A stretch of DNA of 39,433 bases from Methanobrevibacter millerae (GCA_015063005.1 SUTF01000014.1:1-39433), one strand, 5' to 3'; counted from the stretch's first letter, positions 8,412 to 16,090 are shown. Translations and numbers: made by a program. Notes: generated from the sequence alone by a model not told the origin.

Positions 8412-8773
8412 TAAAAAATTATAGAATCATTTACATCGCATGAATTTTTTATTTACTTATAATGTGATACAGTCTATATCATGGAAGTTGTTAAATTCCT
8501 ACACAAAAAGTTAAAAACTCGAATGTGATTATTTCAATATAATTTTATCGTTCTGATAGATTTTTACTGAGTTTTTGGAATTTTTTGTTAAAATAATGGA
8601 TTATAGTTTAGTTACTGAAATTGTTCTAGTAACTAATTTTTTATTTTATTTTTTTGGATTAAAGTCAAAAATTGCTATGTTACTTTAATTTTTCAATTGT
8701 AAATTCTTATTATTGATAAAAAAAATTTAATGATGGTTTTTTGGTATTGCTTTGGATAAATCGGTTAAGATCA
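8412..8773. other. 362-base intergenic region with a possible gene remnant
   Basis: AT-rich DNA between the M24 peptidase and the nitroreductase. The only structure I see is a short open frame (8596-8688, 30 codons) whose SLVTEIVLVT stretch, and its underlying DNA, match part of the first hydrophobic segment of the TadC-like gene about 970 bases downstream. T-rich stretches at 8635-8656 and around 8735 could end transcription. I see no RNA gene here. Confidence 0.4.
8596..8688 (+). pseudogene. Possible fragment of a TadC-like gene
   Basis: A 30-codon open frame starting ATG GAT TAT and ending TAA. Residues SLVTEIVLVT match ILVTEIILVT in the TadC-like protein, and the DNA (8608-8634 against 9583-9609) differs at one position in 27 bases. 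It has no ribosome binding site. It is either a degraded partial duplicate or chance plus shared hairpin-forming sequence, because the matched DNA also forms AGTTACT-N11-AGTAACT. Confidence 0.3.
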
Positions 8774-9286
8774 TTATATGTATTTAACCATTTCATCCAT
8801 ACTTACATTTCTAGAATGTAACGGCGAAGGTTTTGATTTTTCTGAAGGATAACCGATTGGAAGTAATGCGACTGAAACCAAATTTTCCGGTAATTCAAAT
8901 AATTCATCCAATACTCTTTTGTCATATCCTCTAACCCAAACGGATCCAATGCCTAAATCATATGCTTCCAGCATCATTTGTGTCGTTGCAATTACAGCAT
9001 CATCAAGTCCCGCATCATGTCCGTCAACTGTTTTCCATGAGACATTTTTGTCATAGCATATCAGTAATACAAGTGGTGCATTAAAACAGTATGGTGTGAA
9101 TGATCTGACTTTTTCAAGAGCTTCTTTGCTTTCAATTACAAAAACACGTTGAGGTTGAAAATTATTTCCTGTTGGTGCAATTTGTGCTGCTTTTAGAATT
9201 TTTTCTAATTTTTCGTTTTCTATTTGTTTATCTGCGTATTTTCTAACGGAGTATCTTTCACTAGCTAATTGTAAGAAATCTTGCAT
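8774..9286 (-). CDS. Nitroreductase-family flavoprotein
   Basis: A 170-residue FMN-dependent nitroreductase-family protein. The N-terminal FMN-binding signature is RYSVRKYADKQI and is followed by APTGNNFQPQRVFVI; the C-terminal part has GIGSVWVRGYDKR and LLPIGYPSEK. The length is typical of the short single-domain branch. It presumably uses NAD(P)H or F420H2-type reductant to reduce a quinone, nitro compound or related substrate, but the natural substrate is unknown. The ribosome binding site AAGGTGA precedes the ATG. A second, related nitroreductase lies at 31616. Confidence 0.88.
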   Translation of the reverse strand: MQDFLQLASERYSVRKYADKQIENEKLEKILKAAQIAPTGNNFQPQRVFVIESKEALEKVRSFTPYCFNAPLVLLICYDKNVSWKTVDGHDAGLDDAVIATTQMMLEAYDLGIGSVWVRGYDKRVLDELFELPENLVSVALLPIGYPSEKSKPSPLHSRNVSMDEMVKYI

Positions 9287-9404
9287 AAATTCACCTTAAA
9301 AAATATAGTTTTTTATCTTAATTATATATTTGATATTATTAATATTATTTTCTTCTTAAAATATTATAATGACTAGGTAATTTTAATTTAACTCATAACT
9401 AGGG

Positions 9405-9413
9405 TTTTATATA
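9405..9413 (+). promoter_or_regulatory. TATA box for the TadC-like gene
   Basis: TTTTATATA is centred about 27 bases before the ATG at 9436, with no ribosome binding site in between. This fits a leaderless transcript. Confidence 0.5.
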
Positions 9414-9435
9414 CTTTAAAATCAATATTAAATCC

Positions 9436-10353
9436 ATGAAATTTAAAAGTATTAATGTAATATCAGAAATTTTGGAAAATAAAATTCCTGAAAAATATTT
9501 GGATTCTTTGAGGGAATTTTTGCTTAGTGGGTCTATTTTTACCGAGACATCTGAATTTTTAGCTGGAATAATAATTTTTATATTAGTTACTGAAATTATT
9601 CTAGTAACTCTTATTTTTATCTTAAATGTTCCATCATCAATATTGTTCTTGCCTTTTTTGATTTTTCCAGCAATATATACATATGTTTCTATAAAACATG
9701 AAAGAAATGTGGCTGAAATTGAACAATCTGCTCCAGATTTCTTAAGGCAGCTTTCTTCAATGTTGAAGGTAGGTCTCAGTTTTGAAAATGCTATGGAAGA
9801 CATGTCTAAATATGGTAAAGGGCCGCTTTATGATGAAATGCGTAGGACGATTTTAGAAATACGTATGGGAAGAAACTTTGATGAGGCATGGATTGCTATG
9901 GGCAAGAGGCTGAAGTCTAGAGAACTTGAACGGATTTTTGGAATTATATTGGATGGTCGTAAAAGTGGGTCAAGTATGGCAGGAGTGATTATGGATGTTT
10001 CAAATGACTTGAGAGATCTTCTTGCAATTAAACGTGAGCGAAAGTCTTCCGTAATGATGGCAGTCATGTTTTTAATAATATCCGCAGTAATTGCAACTCC
10101 ATTTGCATTGGGTATGGTTAGTGTTTATGGAGGTTTTATGGAAAGTTTCGGTCAGGTTACGGATATTGTATCAATTGCACCAATAGCAGGTCAAATCTAT
10201 CTGGTGATTCATTCATTTTTGGTAGGTTTTATTATAAGCATTATTATGTATGGTGAAGTTAAAAAGGGAATAAAGTTTTCAATACCTTTGGTTGTCGCAT
10301 CAATTGTGATATTTTATGCAATCTCAAATTTCGGAGCATCAATGCTAACCTAA
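9436..10353 (+). CDS. TadC/FlaJ-like type IV pilus assembly membrane protein (T2SF domain)
   Basis: A 305-residue protein of the type II secretion F/TadC/FlaJ family, the membrane platform of archaeal type IV pilus-like systems. Layout: two hydrophobic segments near residues 40-80, then the cytoplasmic T2SF domain (DFLRQLSSMLKVGLSFENAMEDM...GPLYDEMRRTILEIRMGRNFDEAW...RIFGIILDGRKSGSSMAGVI), then three more hydrophobic segments (about 205-300). Archaellum FlaJ is usually much longer, so this is the short TadC-like type. A class III signal-peptide pilin gene follows 106 bases downstream, but no secretion ATPase (TadA/FlaI) lies in this window. The two presumably build a surface filament with an ATPase encoded elsewhere. 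Confidence 0.85.
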   Translation: MKFKSINVISEILENKIPEKYLDSLREFLLSGSIFTETSEFLAGIIIFILVTEIILVTLIFILNVPSSILFLPFLIFPAIYTYVSIKHERNVAEIEQSAPDFLRQLSSMLKVGLSFENAMEDMSKYGKGPLYDEMRRTILEIRMGRNFDEAWIAMGKRLKSRELERIFGIILDGRKSGSSMAGVIMDVSNDLRDLLAIKRERKSSVMMAVMFLIISAVIATPFALGMVSVYGGFMESFGQVTDIVSIAPIAGQIYLVIHSFLVGFIISIIMYGEVKKGIKFSIPLVVASIVIFYAISNFGASMLT

Positions 10354-10418
10354 TAACTTCACGTTATGGTGTCAATATTGCTTTAAAAGAGTTATATTGT
10401 CTCGTAAATTATATAATA

Positions 10419-10427
10419 TTTATATAT
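10419..10427 (+). promoter_or_regulatory. TATA box for the pilin gene
   Basis: TTTATATAT lies 33-41 bases before the ATG at 10460. With a start point about 25 bases downstream this gives a short leader that contains the ribosome binding site GGTGAT (10450-10455). The pilin may therefore be expressed separately from the TadC-like gene. Confidence 0.45.
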
Positions 10428-10459
10428 GATGCTTTTTAAAGTAATTTGTGGTGATTTAA

Positions 10460-10642
10460 ATGGATAACAATGCTCAAGCATCAGCAGAATTAATTCTATT
10501 ATTTGGTGGTATTATGGTGGTGGTTTTACTTGCAGTCTACATGTATAAAAACTACATTCAAGATTTGGGTAGTGAAATCAAATCTGAAGAGGTTTCAAGA
10601 CTAAATAATGAACTGCAAGAAATTTCAGAACTTTTCACCTAA
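10460..10642 (+). CDS. Class III signal-peptide pilin-like protein (DUF361 type)
   Basis: A 60-residue prepilin. The short leader MDNNA is followed by QASAEL (residues 6-11), matching the Q-x-S-x-E processing motif of euryarchaeal DUF361 pilins cut by the EppA peptidase. The predicted mature N-terminus is Q6 with E10 at +5. A hydrophobic helix (about 11-28: LILLFGGIMVVVLLAVYM) and a short charged tail complete it. The mature protein would be only about 55 residues, so it is either a minor pilin or a very thin filament subunit. It sits downstream of the TadC-like gene. Its stop overlaps the convergent channel gene by 8 bases. Confidence 0.88.
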   Translation: MDNNAQASAELILLFGGIMVVVLLAVYMYKNYIQDLGSEIKSEEVSRLNNELQEISELFT

Positions 10643-11201
10643 ATCTATATTTGTCAATAATCCATAACAATGGTATTGAAATCAGACAGAATAATGTTAT
10701 TGCCGGAGGATATAGGAAATAACCTATAATGAATCCAACAAGCATTAATGCTAACATGCAGTATAATGATTTATTGTCTTTAAGGGCAACCTGTAGGGCA
10801 ATATTTCCTCTGTCTGAATTTTTCAATGCATTGGAAATAAGTATTGATATTATTGCTGTTGATACGAAATCAAGACCATATGCTGCATGTGCAATAAATG
10901 AATTAAAGTTTTCTGCAACAAATATTGTCAGATATGGGAGCAATGATAAAATAAACAATGATATTGCAGTTAACCAAATAACTTCGCGATTTACTTTATT
11001 CACAATGCTGAATAAATTGTTGTTGTAGTTCCAGTAATTAAAGATAACTAGAAAGCTTAAAGCATATATTATAAAGTCAAGGCGAACTTCAAACAATGCA
11101 TTCCAACTGCCGTCAACGGCCATTGGGATTTCCAGAACTATTATTGTCAGGATAATAGCTAAGATTGCATCTATTAAAGCTTCGAATCTCTCACTATTCA
11201 T
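10635..11201 (-). CDS. TMEM175-family (DUF1211) potassium channel-like protein, second copy
   Basis: A protein of about 188 residues with six hydrophobic segments. The N-terminal helix RFEALIDAILAIILTIIVLEI corresponds to the TMEM175 signature RxxxFxDxxxAIxxT, with the usual F-S-D appearing as L-I-D. Prokaryotic TMEM175 proteins are single-repeat six-helix subunits that assemble as tetrameric potassium channels. I chose the ATG at 11201, not 11219, because GGAGGT stands six bases before it. The start overlaps the end of the related upstream gene by 8 bases, so translation is probably coupled. Together they may form a mixed tetramer. Confidence 0.85.
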   Translation of the reverse strand: MNSERFEALIDAILAIILTIIVLEIPMAVDGSWNALFEVRLDFIIYALSFLVIFNYWNYNNNLFSIVNKVNREVIWLTAISLFILSLLPYLTIFVAENFNSFIAHAAYGLDFVSTAIISILISNALKNSDRGNIALQVALKDNKSLYCMLALMLVGFIIGYFLYPPAITLFCLISIPLLWIIDKYRFR

Positions 11202-11763
11202 TTCCAGACCTCCATCCAATTAAAATCCATAATATTATTGAAATTAGGCAGGAAATATATATTCCCGGTCGATAAATTGTGTATGTTAAAATAAAACCTG
11301 CCAGAATTATAAATAATGGAGTTATTTGATAGTATACCTTCGAATTTGTTTCCTGCAATTCTTTGTTATATGGGTTGCTGTTGTAAATTGCTTTAACTGA
11401 TAAAACATAAAGGATATTGGTTACGACAAACAATAGTCCATACATTGTTTCAGCAGGGATTGAATCAACATGCAATGCCACCCATATTGTAAAATATGGA
11501 ACCAATGATATTACAAAGGTCATGATTCCAAAAATCCACACTGCAGTATTGTCAATGTTTTCCACTTTCTGGAAAAGGTTGTGGTTATTGTACCATATGT
11601 TGAATAATGTTAAAAAACTTATTAAATATGCTAAATAGGATATTCTCAAATCCCATATTGCGGCTAATGTTGGTTCTGCCGGCTGGGATATTTTCAATAC
11701 CAAAACAGTCATTATGATTGCAATAATTGCATCTAAAAATGTTTCAAATCGTGTCGTATCCAT
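11194..11763 (-). CDS. TMEM175-family (DUF1211) potassium channel-like protein, first copy
   Basis: A 189-residue, six-helix membrane protein. Helix 1, TTRFETFLDAIIAIIMTVLVLKI, carries the TMEM175 signature with F-L-D for F-S-D. The WYNNHNLFQKV segment after helix 2 is paralogous to NYNNNLFSIV in the next gene. It is related to, but clearly diverged from, the downstream copy, so the duplication is old. The end codes through the ribosome binding site and start of the second copy. Selectivity for potassium is known for the family and inferred here. Confidence 0.85.
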   Translation of the reverse strand: MDTTRFETFLDAIIAIIMTVLVLKISQPAEPTLAAIWDLRISYLAYLISFLTLFNIWYNNHNLFQKVENIDNTAVWIFGIMTFVISLVPYFTIWVALHVDSIPAETMYGLLFVVTNILYVLSVKAIYNSNPYNKELQETNSKVYYQITPLFIILAGFILTYTIYRPGIYISCLISIILWILIGWRSGNE

Positions 11764-11813
11764 AATATAATATTTTTATTTTAAAATATATATAATTAAA
11801 TTAAGGTGATAGA

Positions 11814-13226
11814 ATGGATATGCTAATTAATGGTGAACATGTGAACGATATGGATTGTGAAGAGGTAATTAATCCCTATACTGGTGAAGTAATAGATACA
11901 GTTCCAATTTCTCATTTGAATAATGTCGATAAAGTCATTGAAGCAGCCAATAATGCAAAAGAATCTCTGCAGGAGATGTCTGCATTCAAGATTTCAAACA
12001 AGTTGTTTAATGTATGTGAAAAATTAAAACAAAATCGTGATGACTTTGCAGAGCTGCTGACAATGGAAGTAGGAAAGCCAATCAATGAATCTTATGTTGA
12101 ATTGGACAGGTCAATTGAAACTTTAAAACTTGCTGCTGAAGAGGCTAAAAGGATTTATGGAGAATCCGTACCACTGGATGCAGGATTAAATGGAAAAGGA
12201 TTTTTTGCATTCACTCAAAGATTGCCTTTAGGTGTTGTAGCAGCCATCACTCCATTTAATTATCCTTTAAATTTAACAATTCATAAGATTGCACCGGCAA
12301 TTGCATGTAAAAACACAGTAATCATCAAACCTCCTACAGATGCTCCATTGACCGTTATGAAATTTGCAGAATTTGTTGATGAAGAGTTTCCAAATGGTGT
12401 TATCAACACGATAACTGGATATGGTTCTGAGGTTGGTGATGCATTGGTTGCCTCTCCAAAAGTCGATAAGATATCATTTACTGGTAGTGTGCCTACAGGT
12501 TTGGTAATCTCTCAAAGGGCAGGAATGAAAAATGTGACATTGGAGCTTGGAGGTAATGATCCTTTGGTGGTTTTGGATGATGCTAATGTCGATGCCGCAG
12601 TTAAGGGAGTTATCAATGGAGCTTATTTGAATGCTGGCCAGGTATGTATGGGAGTTAAAAGGATTATTGTTCAGGAAGGAATCTATGATGAATTCAAATC
12701 TAAATTAGTTAGTGAAACATCAAAAATCAAAATGGGAAATCCGATGGATCTCTCAACACAACTTGGAACATTAATTAGCGAAAAGGCAGCAATGCAGGTT
12801 GAAGAAACAGTAAATAATGCTGTTAGGGATGGTGCAGAAATATTAGTTGGTGGAAAACGTGATGGGGCATTTTATGAAGCGACAGTTATCGATAAGGTAA
12901 CTCCACAAATGGATTTGGTCGTTAATGAAACATTCGGTCCGATTGCACCGTTGATGAAAGTAAAAACTGTTGGGAAAGCAATTGAACTTGCCAATGCAAC
13001 TGAATATGGTCTTCAAGCAGGAGTGTTCACTGAAAATTATAGGAATGCTATGCGTTGTGCTAATGAAATTGAAGCAGGAACTGTTTTCATTAATAAACAA
13101 TCCACATTCAGAACAGATAATATGCCGTTTGGTGGATTTAAAAGTAGTGGTTGTGGAAAAGAAGGAATAAAATATGCTGTAGAGGAAATGACTAAAACAA
13201 AATTGATTGGTTTGAATTTAAGGTAG
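11814..13226 (+). CDS. cofA: Aldehyde dehydrogenase, probable lactaldehyde dehydrogenase (CofA-like)
   Basis: A 470-residue NAD(P)-dependent aldehyde dehydrogenase. Family residues are in place: N149 (FNYP), K172 (IIKPPT), general base E244 (LELGGNDP) and catalytic C278 (GQVCMG). The C-terminal SFDT-like FINKQSTFRTDNMPFGGFKSSGCGKEG is present. The overall pattern is that of methanogen lactaldehyde dehydrogenase, which makes lactate for coenzyme F420 side-chain synthesis, but non-phosphorylating glyceraldehyde-3-phosphate dehydrogenase is a close relative and cannot be excluded by eye. The ribosome binding site AAGGTGAT precedes the ATG by three bases. A decayed gene fragment begins 10 bases after the stop. 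Confidence 0.85.
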   Translation: MDMLINGEHVNDMDCEEVINPYTGEVIDTVPISHLNNVDKVIEAANNAKESLQEMSAFKISNKLFNVCEKLKQNRDDFAELLTMEVGKPINESYVELDRSIETLKLAAEEAKRIYGESVPLDAGLNGKGFFAFTQRLPLGVVAAITPFNYPLNLTIHKIAPAIACKNTVIIKPPTDAPLTVMKFAEFVDEEFPNGVINTITGYGSEVGDALVASPKVDKISFTGSVPTGLVISQRAGMKNVTLELGGNDPLVVLDDANVDAAVKGVINGAYLNAGQVCMGVKRIIVQEGIYDEFKSKLVSETSKIKMGNPMDLSTQLGTLISEKAAMQVEETVNNAVRDGAEILVGGKRDGAFYEATVIDKVTPQMDLVVNETFGPIAPLMKVKTVGKAIELANATEYGLQAGVFTENYRNAMRCANEIEAGTVFINKQSTFRTDNMPFGGFKSSGCGKEGIKYAVEEMTKTKLIGLNLR

Positions 13227-13235
13227 TTTTTAAAT

Positions 13236-13520
13236 GATAAACAGAAAAAAGAGATTGACAATGAATTGAAACTTATTGAAAAAAATGGATATGATGCATT
13301 TAATGGTATGTCTTTGCCTCCTGAAGAGCAGGGTGAAAAGTTGAGAATTGCTTATGAGCATGCTAAATTTTGTTGAAATACCGGTAATTATGTTGAATTT
13401 CTTAAAAATTGGTTAATTATGGATTTTGTTATATTTACTCTTTCTGCTGAAATTATTGATGCATGGGGTGAAGAAATAATAGATATTTTAACGGGATTGT
13501 ATAATACGAGTAAAGGATAA
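13236..13520 (+). pseudogene. Decayed gene fragment, upstream copy (C-terminal remnant)
   Basis: One reading frame of about 94 codons runs from the end of the aldehyde dehydrogenase gene to a TAA at 13518, broken by a single TGA at 13374 (AKFC-stop-NTGNYVEF). There is no suitable start codon or ribosome binding site, so the front of the gene is missing. A nearly identical stretch recurs after the TPR gene and carries the same TGA, so the stop predates the duplication. The last 33 codons (13419-13520, from an internal ATG) are open in both copies. No known domain is recognised. Confidence 0.6.
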
Positions 13521-13577
13521 ATTTGGGTGATAATATGGGTATTTTTTCAAGGCTTAAAAAGAATAATGTTGAAAGAG
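13275..13577. repeat. Direct repeat, upstream copy
   Basis: About 303 bases that recur at 14810-15111, with roughly five base changes and small length differences (7 versus 9 A in an A-run, and one or two bases near the right end). The copy runs into the first codons of the TPR gene, so each copy includes the ribosome binding site and ATGGGTATTTTTTCAAGG start region. The two copies flank the TPR gene in the same orientation. Confidence 0.9.
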
Positions 13578-14710
13578 CATTTAAAAAAGCAATAGGCTTT
13601 TTTAATCAGGGTAATTATGAAAAATCTAAAGAAATTTTTCAACAAATATTGGATATGGGTTATTATGATGTGGGGTGCAATGATTATTTATTTGAAATTT
13701 ATTTTAATCTTGGGGATTTGGATACTGCGTTAACATATTTAGATAATTCATTAGAATTAGTTCCTGATAATATTGATAATATAATAAATAAAGGAACAAT
13801 TTTATATAAATTAAAACAATATGAAGAGTCTTTAGAATATTTTAACAAAGCTTTATCAATGGATGATACAAATGACTATGCAAGAGTAGGTAAATTATCA
13901 GTTTTAATAGAACTAGAAAAATATGATGAAGCAAAAAATTTTTATAAATTATTGGTTGTTAATACTGATGATGATTATATTTTGAATATCATTGCATCGT
14001 TATTATATTCTATGAATATATTAGATGATGCATTAAAATATTCAAATCAATCTTTAGAAATCGATGAAAATAATGGAAATTATTGGAATACTAAAGGATT
14101 AATTCTTGAAGGGTTATATGATTATGATAATGCAATAAAATGTTTTAATAAGTCTATAGACTTAACTTCAAAATCTAAAAATGTTAGAGCACTTAATAAT
14201 AAAGGATGTGTTTATATTCATTTATTACAATATGAGGAAGCTCTTAACTGTTTTAATGAAGCTCTTGATATTGATGCAGATGATGCTGATTGTTGGGTTA
14301 ATAAATCTATTGTTTATCATAAATTAAAAGATTATGATAATCTTGAGTTATGCATTGACAAAGCATTAGAAATAAATTCTAATGATTATATAATTTGGGA
14401 TAAAAAAGGTATATTTCTAGATGAAGTGAATAGATATGAAGAGGCATTATCTTGTTTTGATAAAGCTTTAAAAATTAATCCTAATGCTATCAATTCATTA
14501 ATAAATAAAGCTAATACTTTGTATAATTTAAAAGAATTTAATCGTGCTCTAAATGTTATTAATGAAGCTTTTAATGGTGATAGTAATTATCGGGATGTTG
14601 CTTTAGTTAAAGTTAAGATTTTAAAAAAATTAGAGCGTTATGAAGAGGCCGAAATTTTAGAAAATAAATCAAAAAACATGCCTGTAATTGAAGATAGACC
14701 ATTAATATAA
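13535..14710 (+). CDS. Tetratricopeptide-repeat protein
   Basis: A 391-residue protein made almost entirely of about ten TPR units of 34 residues. Examples are YEESLEYFNKALSMD, YDNAIKCFNKSIDL, YEEALNCFNEALDID and YEEALSCFDKALKIN. No signal peptide or other domain is present, so it is a cytoplasmic protein-interaction scaffold of unknown partner. I chose the ATG at 13535 because GGGTGAT (13525-13531) precedes it closely; a TTG at 13523 overlaps that site. The gene is noticeably AT-rich. It lies between two direct repeats, and its own first codons recur after the second repeat. The frame stays open for 40 or more codons past the TAA at 14708, suggesting that an ancestral form had a longer C-terminus. 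Confidence 0.88.
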   Translation: MGIFSRLKKNNVERAFKKAIGFFNQGNYEKSKEIFQQILDMGYYDVGCNDYLFEIYFNLGDLDTALTYLDNSLELVPDNIDNIINKGTILYKLKQYEESLEYFNKALSMDDTNDYARVGKLSVLIELEKYDEAKNFYKLLVVNTDDDYILNIIASLLYSMNILDDALKYSNQSLEIDENNGNYWNTKGLILEGLYDYDNAIKCFNKSIDLTSKSKNVRALNNKGCVYIHLLQYEEALNCFNEALDIDADDADCWVNKSIVYHKLKDYDNLELCIDKALEINSNDYIIWDKKGIFLDEVNRYEEALSCFDKALKINPNAINSLINKANTLYNLKEFNRALNVINEAFNGDSNYRDVALVKVKILKKLERYEEAEILENKSKNMPVIEDRPLI

Positions 14711-15057
14711 AATTCATATTTATATGATTTACTAAACTTAACAATATTCTTATTAAAATCACCTGGTTTTGATAAAGAATTAAAGAAAAATCAGATTGAA
14801 TCAAATTATATTGAAAAAAAAATGGATATGATGCATTTAATGGTATGTCTTTGCCTCTTGAAGAGCAGGGTGAAAAGTTGAGAATTGCTTATGAGCATGC
14901 TAAATTTTGTTGAAATACCAGTAATTATGTTGAATTTCTTAAAAATTGGTTAATTATGGATTTTGTTATATTTACTCTTTCTGCTGAAATTATTGATGCG
15001 TGGGGTGAAGAAATAATTGATATTTTAACGGGATTGTATAATACGAGTAAAGGATAA
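14711..15057 (+). pseudogene. Decayed gene fragment, downstream copy
   Basis: The 481-base gap 14711-15191 has no intact gene. Directly after the TPR stop the same frame runs on without a stop for 37 codons (...SPGFDKELKKNQIESNYIEK) up to an A-run at 14814, where two extra A shift the frame relative to the upstream copy. Beyond the shift the sequence repeats the upstream fragment, including the same TGA and the same final open 33 codons (14956-15057). This looks like the lost C-terminal part of a TPR-family gene. Confidence 0.55.
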
Positions 15058-15111
15058 ATTTGGGTGATAATATGGGTATTTTTTCAAGGTTTAAAAAATA
15101 ATGTGGAAGAG
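14810..15111. repeat. Direct repeat, downstream copy
   Basis: The second copy of the ~300-base repeat described at 13275. It is offset by about 1537 bases and is in the same orientation. It ends shortly after copying the start of the TPR gene. Confidence 0.9.
15072..15111 (+). pseudogene. 5-prime fragment of a second TPR gene
   Basis: A GGGTGATAAT leader and ATG are followed by codons for MGIFSRFKK and then TAA at 15099, against MGIFSRLKKNN in the intact gene. Similarity stops about 12 bases later. This is the start of another TPR gene copy whose body has been deleted. Confidence 0.6.
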
Positions 15112-15162
15112 TATTTCTATTTTTTTAATAGATTATTGAATTTGGTAGTGATGGTGTGATTA

Positions 15163-15180
15163 TTTTTAAAAAATAAAAAA
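15163..15180 (-). terminator. T-rich terminator of the tRNA-binding protein gene
   Basis: On the minus strand, just after the stop at 15192, a run reading CCTTTTTTATTTTTTAAAA is present. This is the poly-U type of termination signal usual in archaea. Called by eye. Confidence 0.4.
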
Positions 15181-15191
15181 GGTAAATGTGT

Positions 15192-15914
15192 TTAATCCAA
15201 ATAAGCTTCCACTAAATTACGTGTTTCGTTTAAGGATTCCATTGGAATTCCTTTAGGCATTCCTCCAAGTTCACCTTCAATTTCTTTAAGGATGCTGCCG
15301 TCCATTCCTAAAAACATTCCTTCACTAACTGTTTCCATGAAACTTTGAGGAGGTAAAAGTGAAACACCAACACGATTTTCCTCTTTCACATTTAAATCGT
15401 TTGTAACAACAGTAATTGCACGTTTTCCTAAATTGACATTACATATCATTAATGAATCCGCTTTTGGATGTTTTGTAACGCTCATTACCTCTCCAACTTT
15501 AATGTCAATACCGATAATCGGGTCATTAATCGGGCCAAGTGCCAAACGGTCTTTAAGTCCTAACATAGTATCGATGAAAAATCTTACTTTAGCAATATTT
15601 TCTGCAGTTTTTTCACGGTCTTCTTTAGGTGCAGCACTTAAAAACTTTTTATTCCAACCTTCACCGCCTAAGCATTCAACTATGGTTTCGGCTTTTTCGG
15701 TTAAACTTGCCACATCTGGTGAGTTGACAAGATCATCTCCTTCAAGATATGAATAAATTAATGATTGAAAATCGCTGTTCATTTGCTTTCCTGTTTCAAC
15801 AGCGAGTTTTTTATTCCAATTTCCTCTAAATGATGCTGTTGGAATAAGATTTAAATAATTCTCTCTTGCTTTATTTGCTACTAAAATTCTATAATCTTTA
15901 CTTGTATCCCACAA
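15192..15914 (-). CDS. tRNA-binding (EMAP/OB-fold) domain protein
   Basis: A 240-residue protein with an archaea-type helical N-terminal domain (about 1-120) and a C-terminal tRNA-binding OB-fold (about 130-240). The fold is marked by IDIKVGEVMSVTKHPKADSLMICNVNLG, VVTNDLNVKE and GVSLLPPQSFMETVSEGMFLG. This is the module found at the end of methionyl-tRNA synthetases and in EMAP-II, here as a free-standing protein common in methanogens. It probably presents tRNA to an aminoacyl-tRNA synthetase or related enzyme. The start is a TTG at 15914, spaced eight bases from AAGGAG; no ATG fits better. Confidence 0.85.
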   Translation of the reverse strand: MWDTSKDYRILVANKARENYLNLIPTASFRGNWNKKLAVETGKQMNSDFQSLIYSYLEGDDLVNSPDVASLTEKAETIVECLGGEGWNKKFLSAAPKEDREKTAENIAKVRFFIDTMLGLKDRLALGPINDPIIGIDIKVGEVMSVTKHPKADSLMICNVNLGKRAITVVTNDLNVKEENRVGVSLLPPQSFMETVSEGMFLGMDGSILKEIEGELGGMPKGIPMESLNETRNLVEAYLD

Positions 15915-16082
15915 TGTTTAATCTCCTTAAATCATAGTTAATATAATATTTGACTCAGCATTTTATAAATTTTTTCCAAAGTATTTCAAAGGGGGTATTT
16001 TAATAAATTGCTTGCTTTTTGGCTAATTTTTGTCATTTCAACTTATTTTTTTAAGTAAAATTAGTTTGTATATCACAAACTA

Positions 16083-16090
16083 TTTATATA
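16083..16090 (+). promoter_or_regulatory. TATA box for the PRC-barrel gene
   Basis: TTTATATA lies 66 bases before the chosen ATG (16156). It would place the transcript start near 16113 and give a leader of about 40 bases that contains the ribosome binding site GTGGTG. This argues against any start near 16030. Confidence 0.5.

Noticed and set aside
9399..9803. 134-codon open frame on the minus strand over the TadC-like gene
   Set aside because: It lies fully inside the clear T2SF-family gene on the other strand, has no ribosome binding site and shows no domain.
13374..13376. Possible recoded TGA (selenocysteine or readthrough) in the remnant frame
   Set aside because: There is no start codon or ribosome binding site for the frame, the other copy has a frameshift too, and no hairpin-like recoding element is evident. 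Decay is simpler.
13275..15111. TPR gene with flanking repeats as a transposon or integron-like element
   Set aside because: No transposase or integrase, no terminal inverted repeats and no target-site duplication; the repeats contain gene pieces, which fits tandem duplication and deletion.
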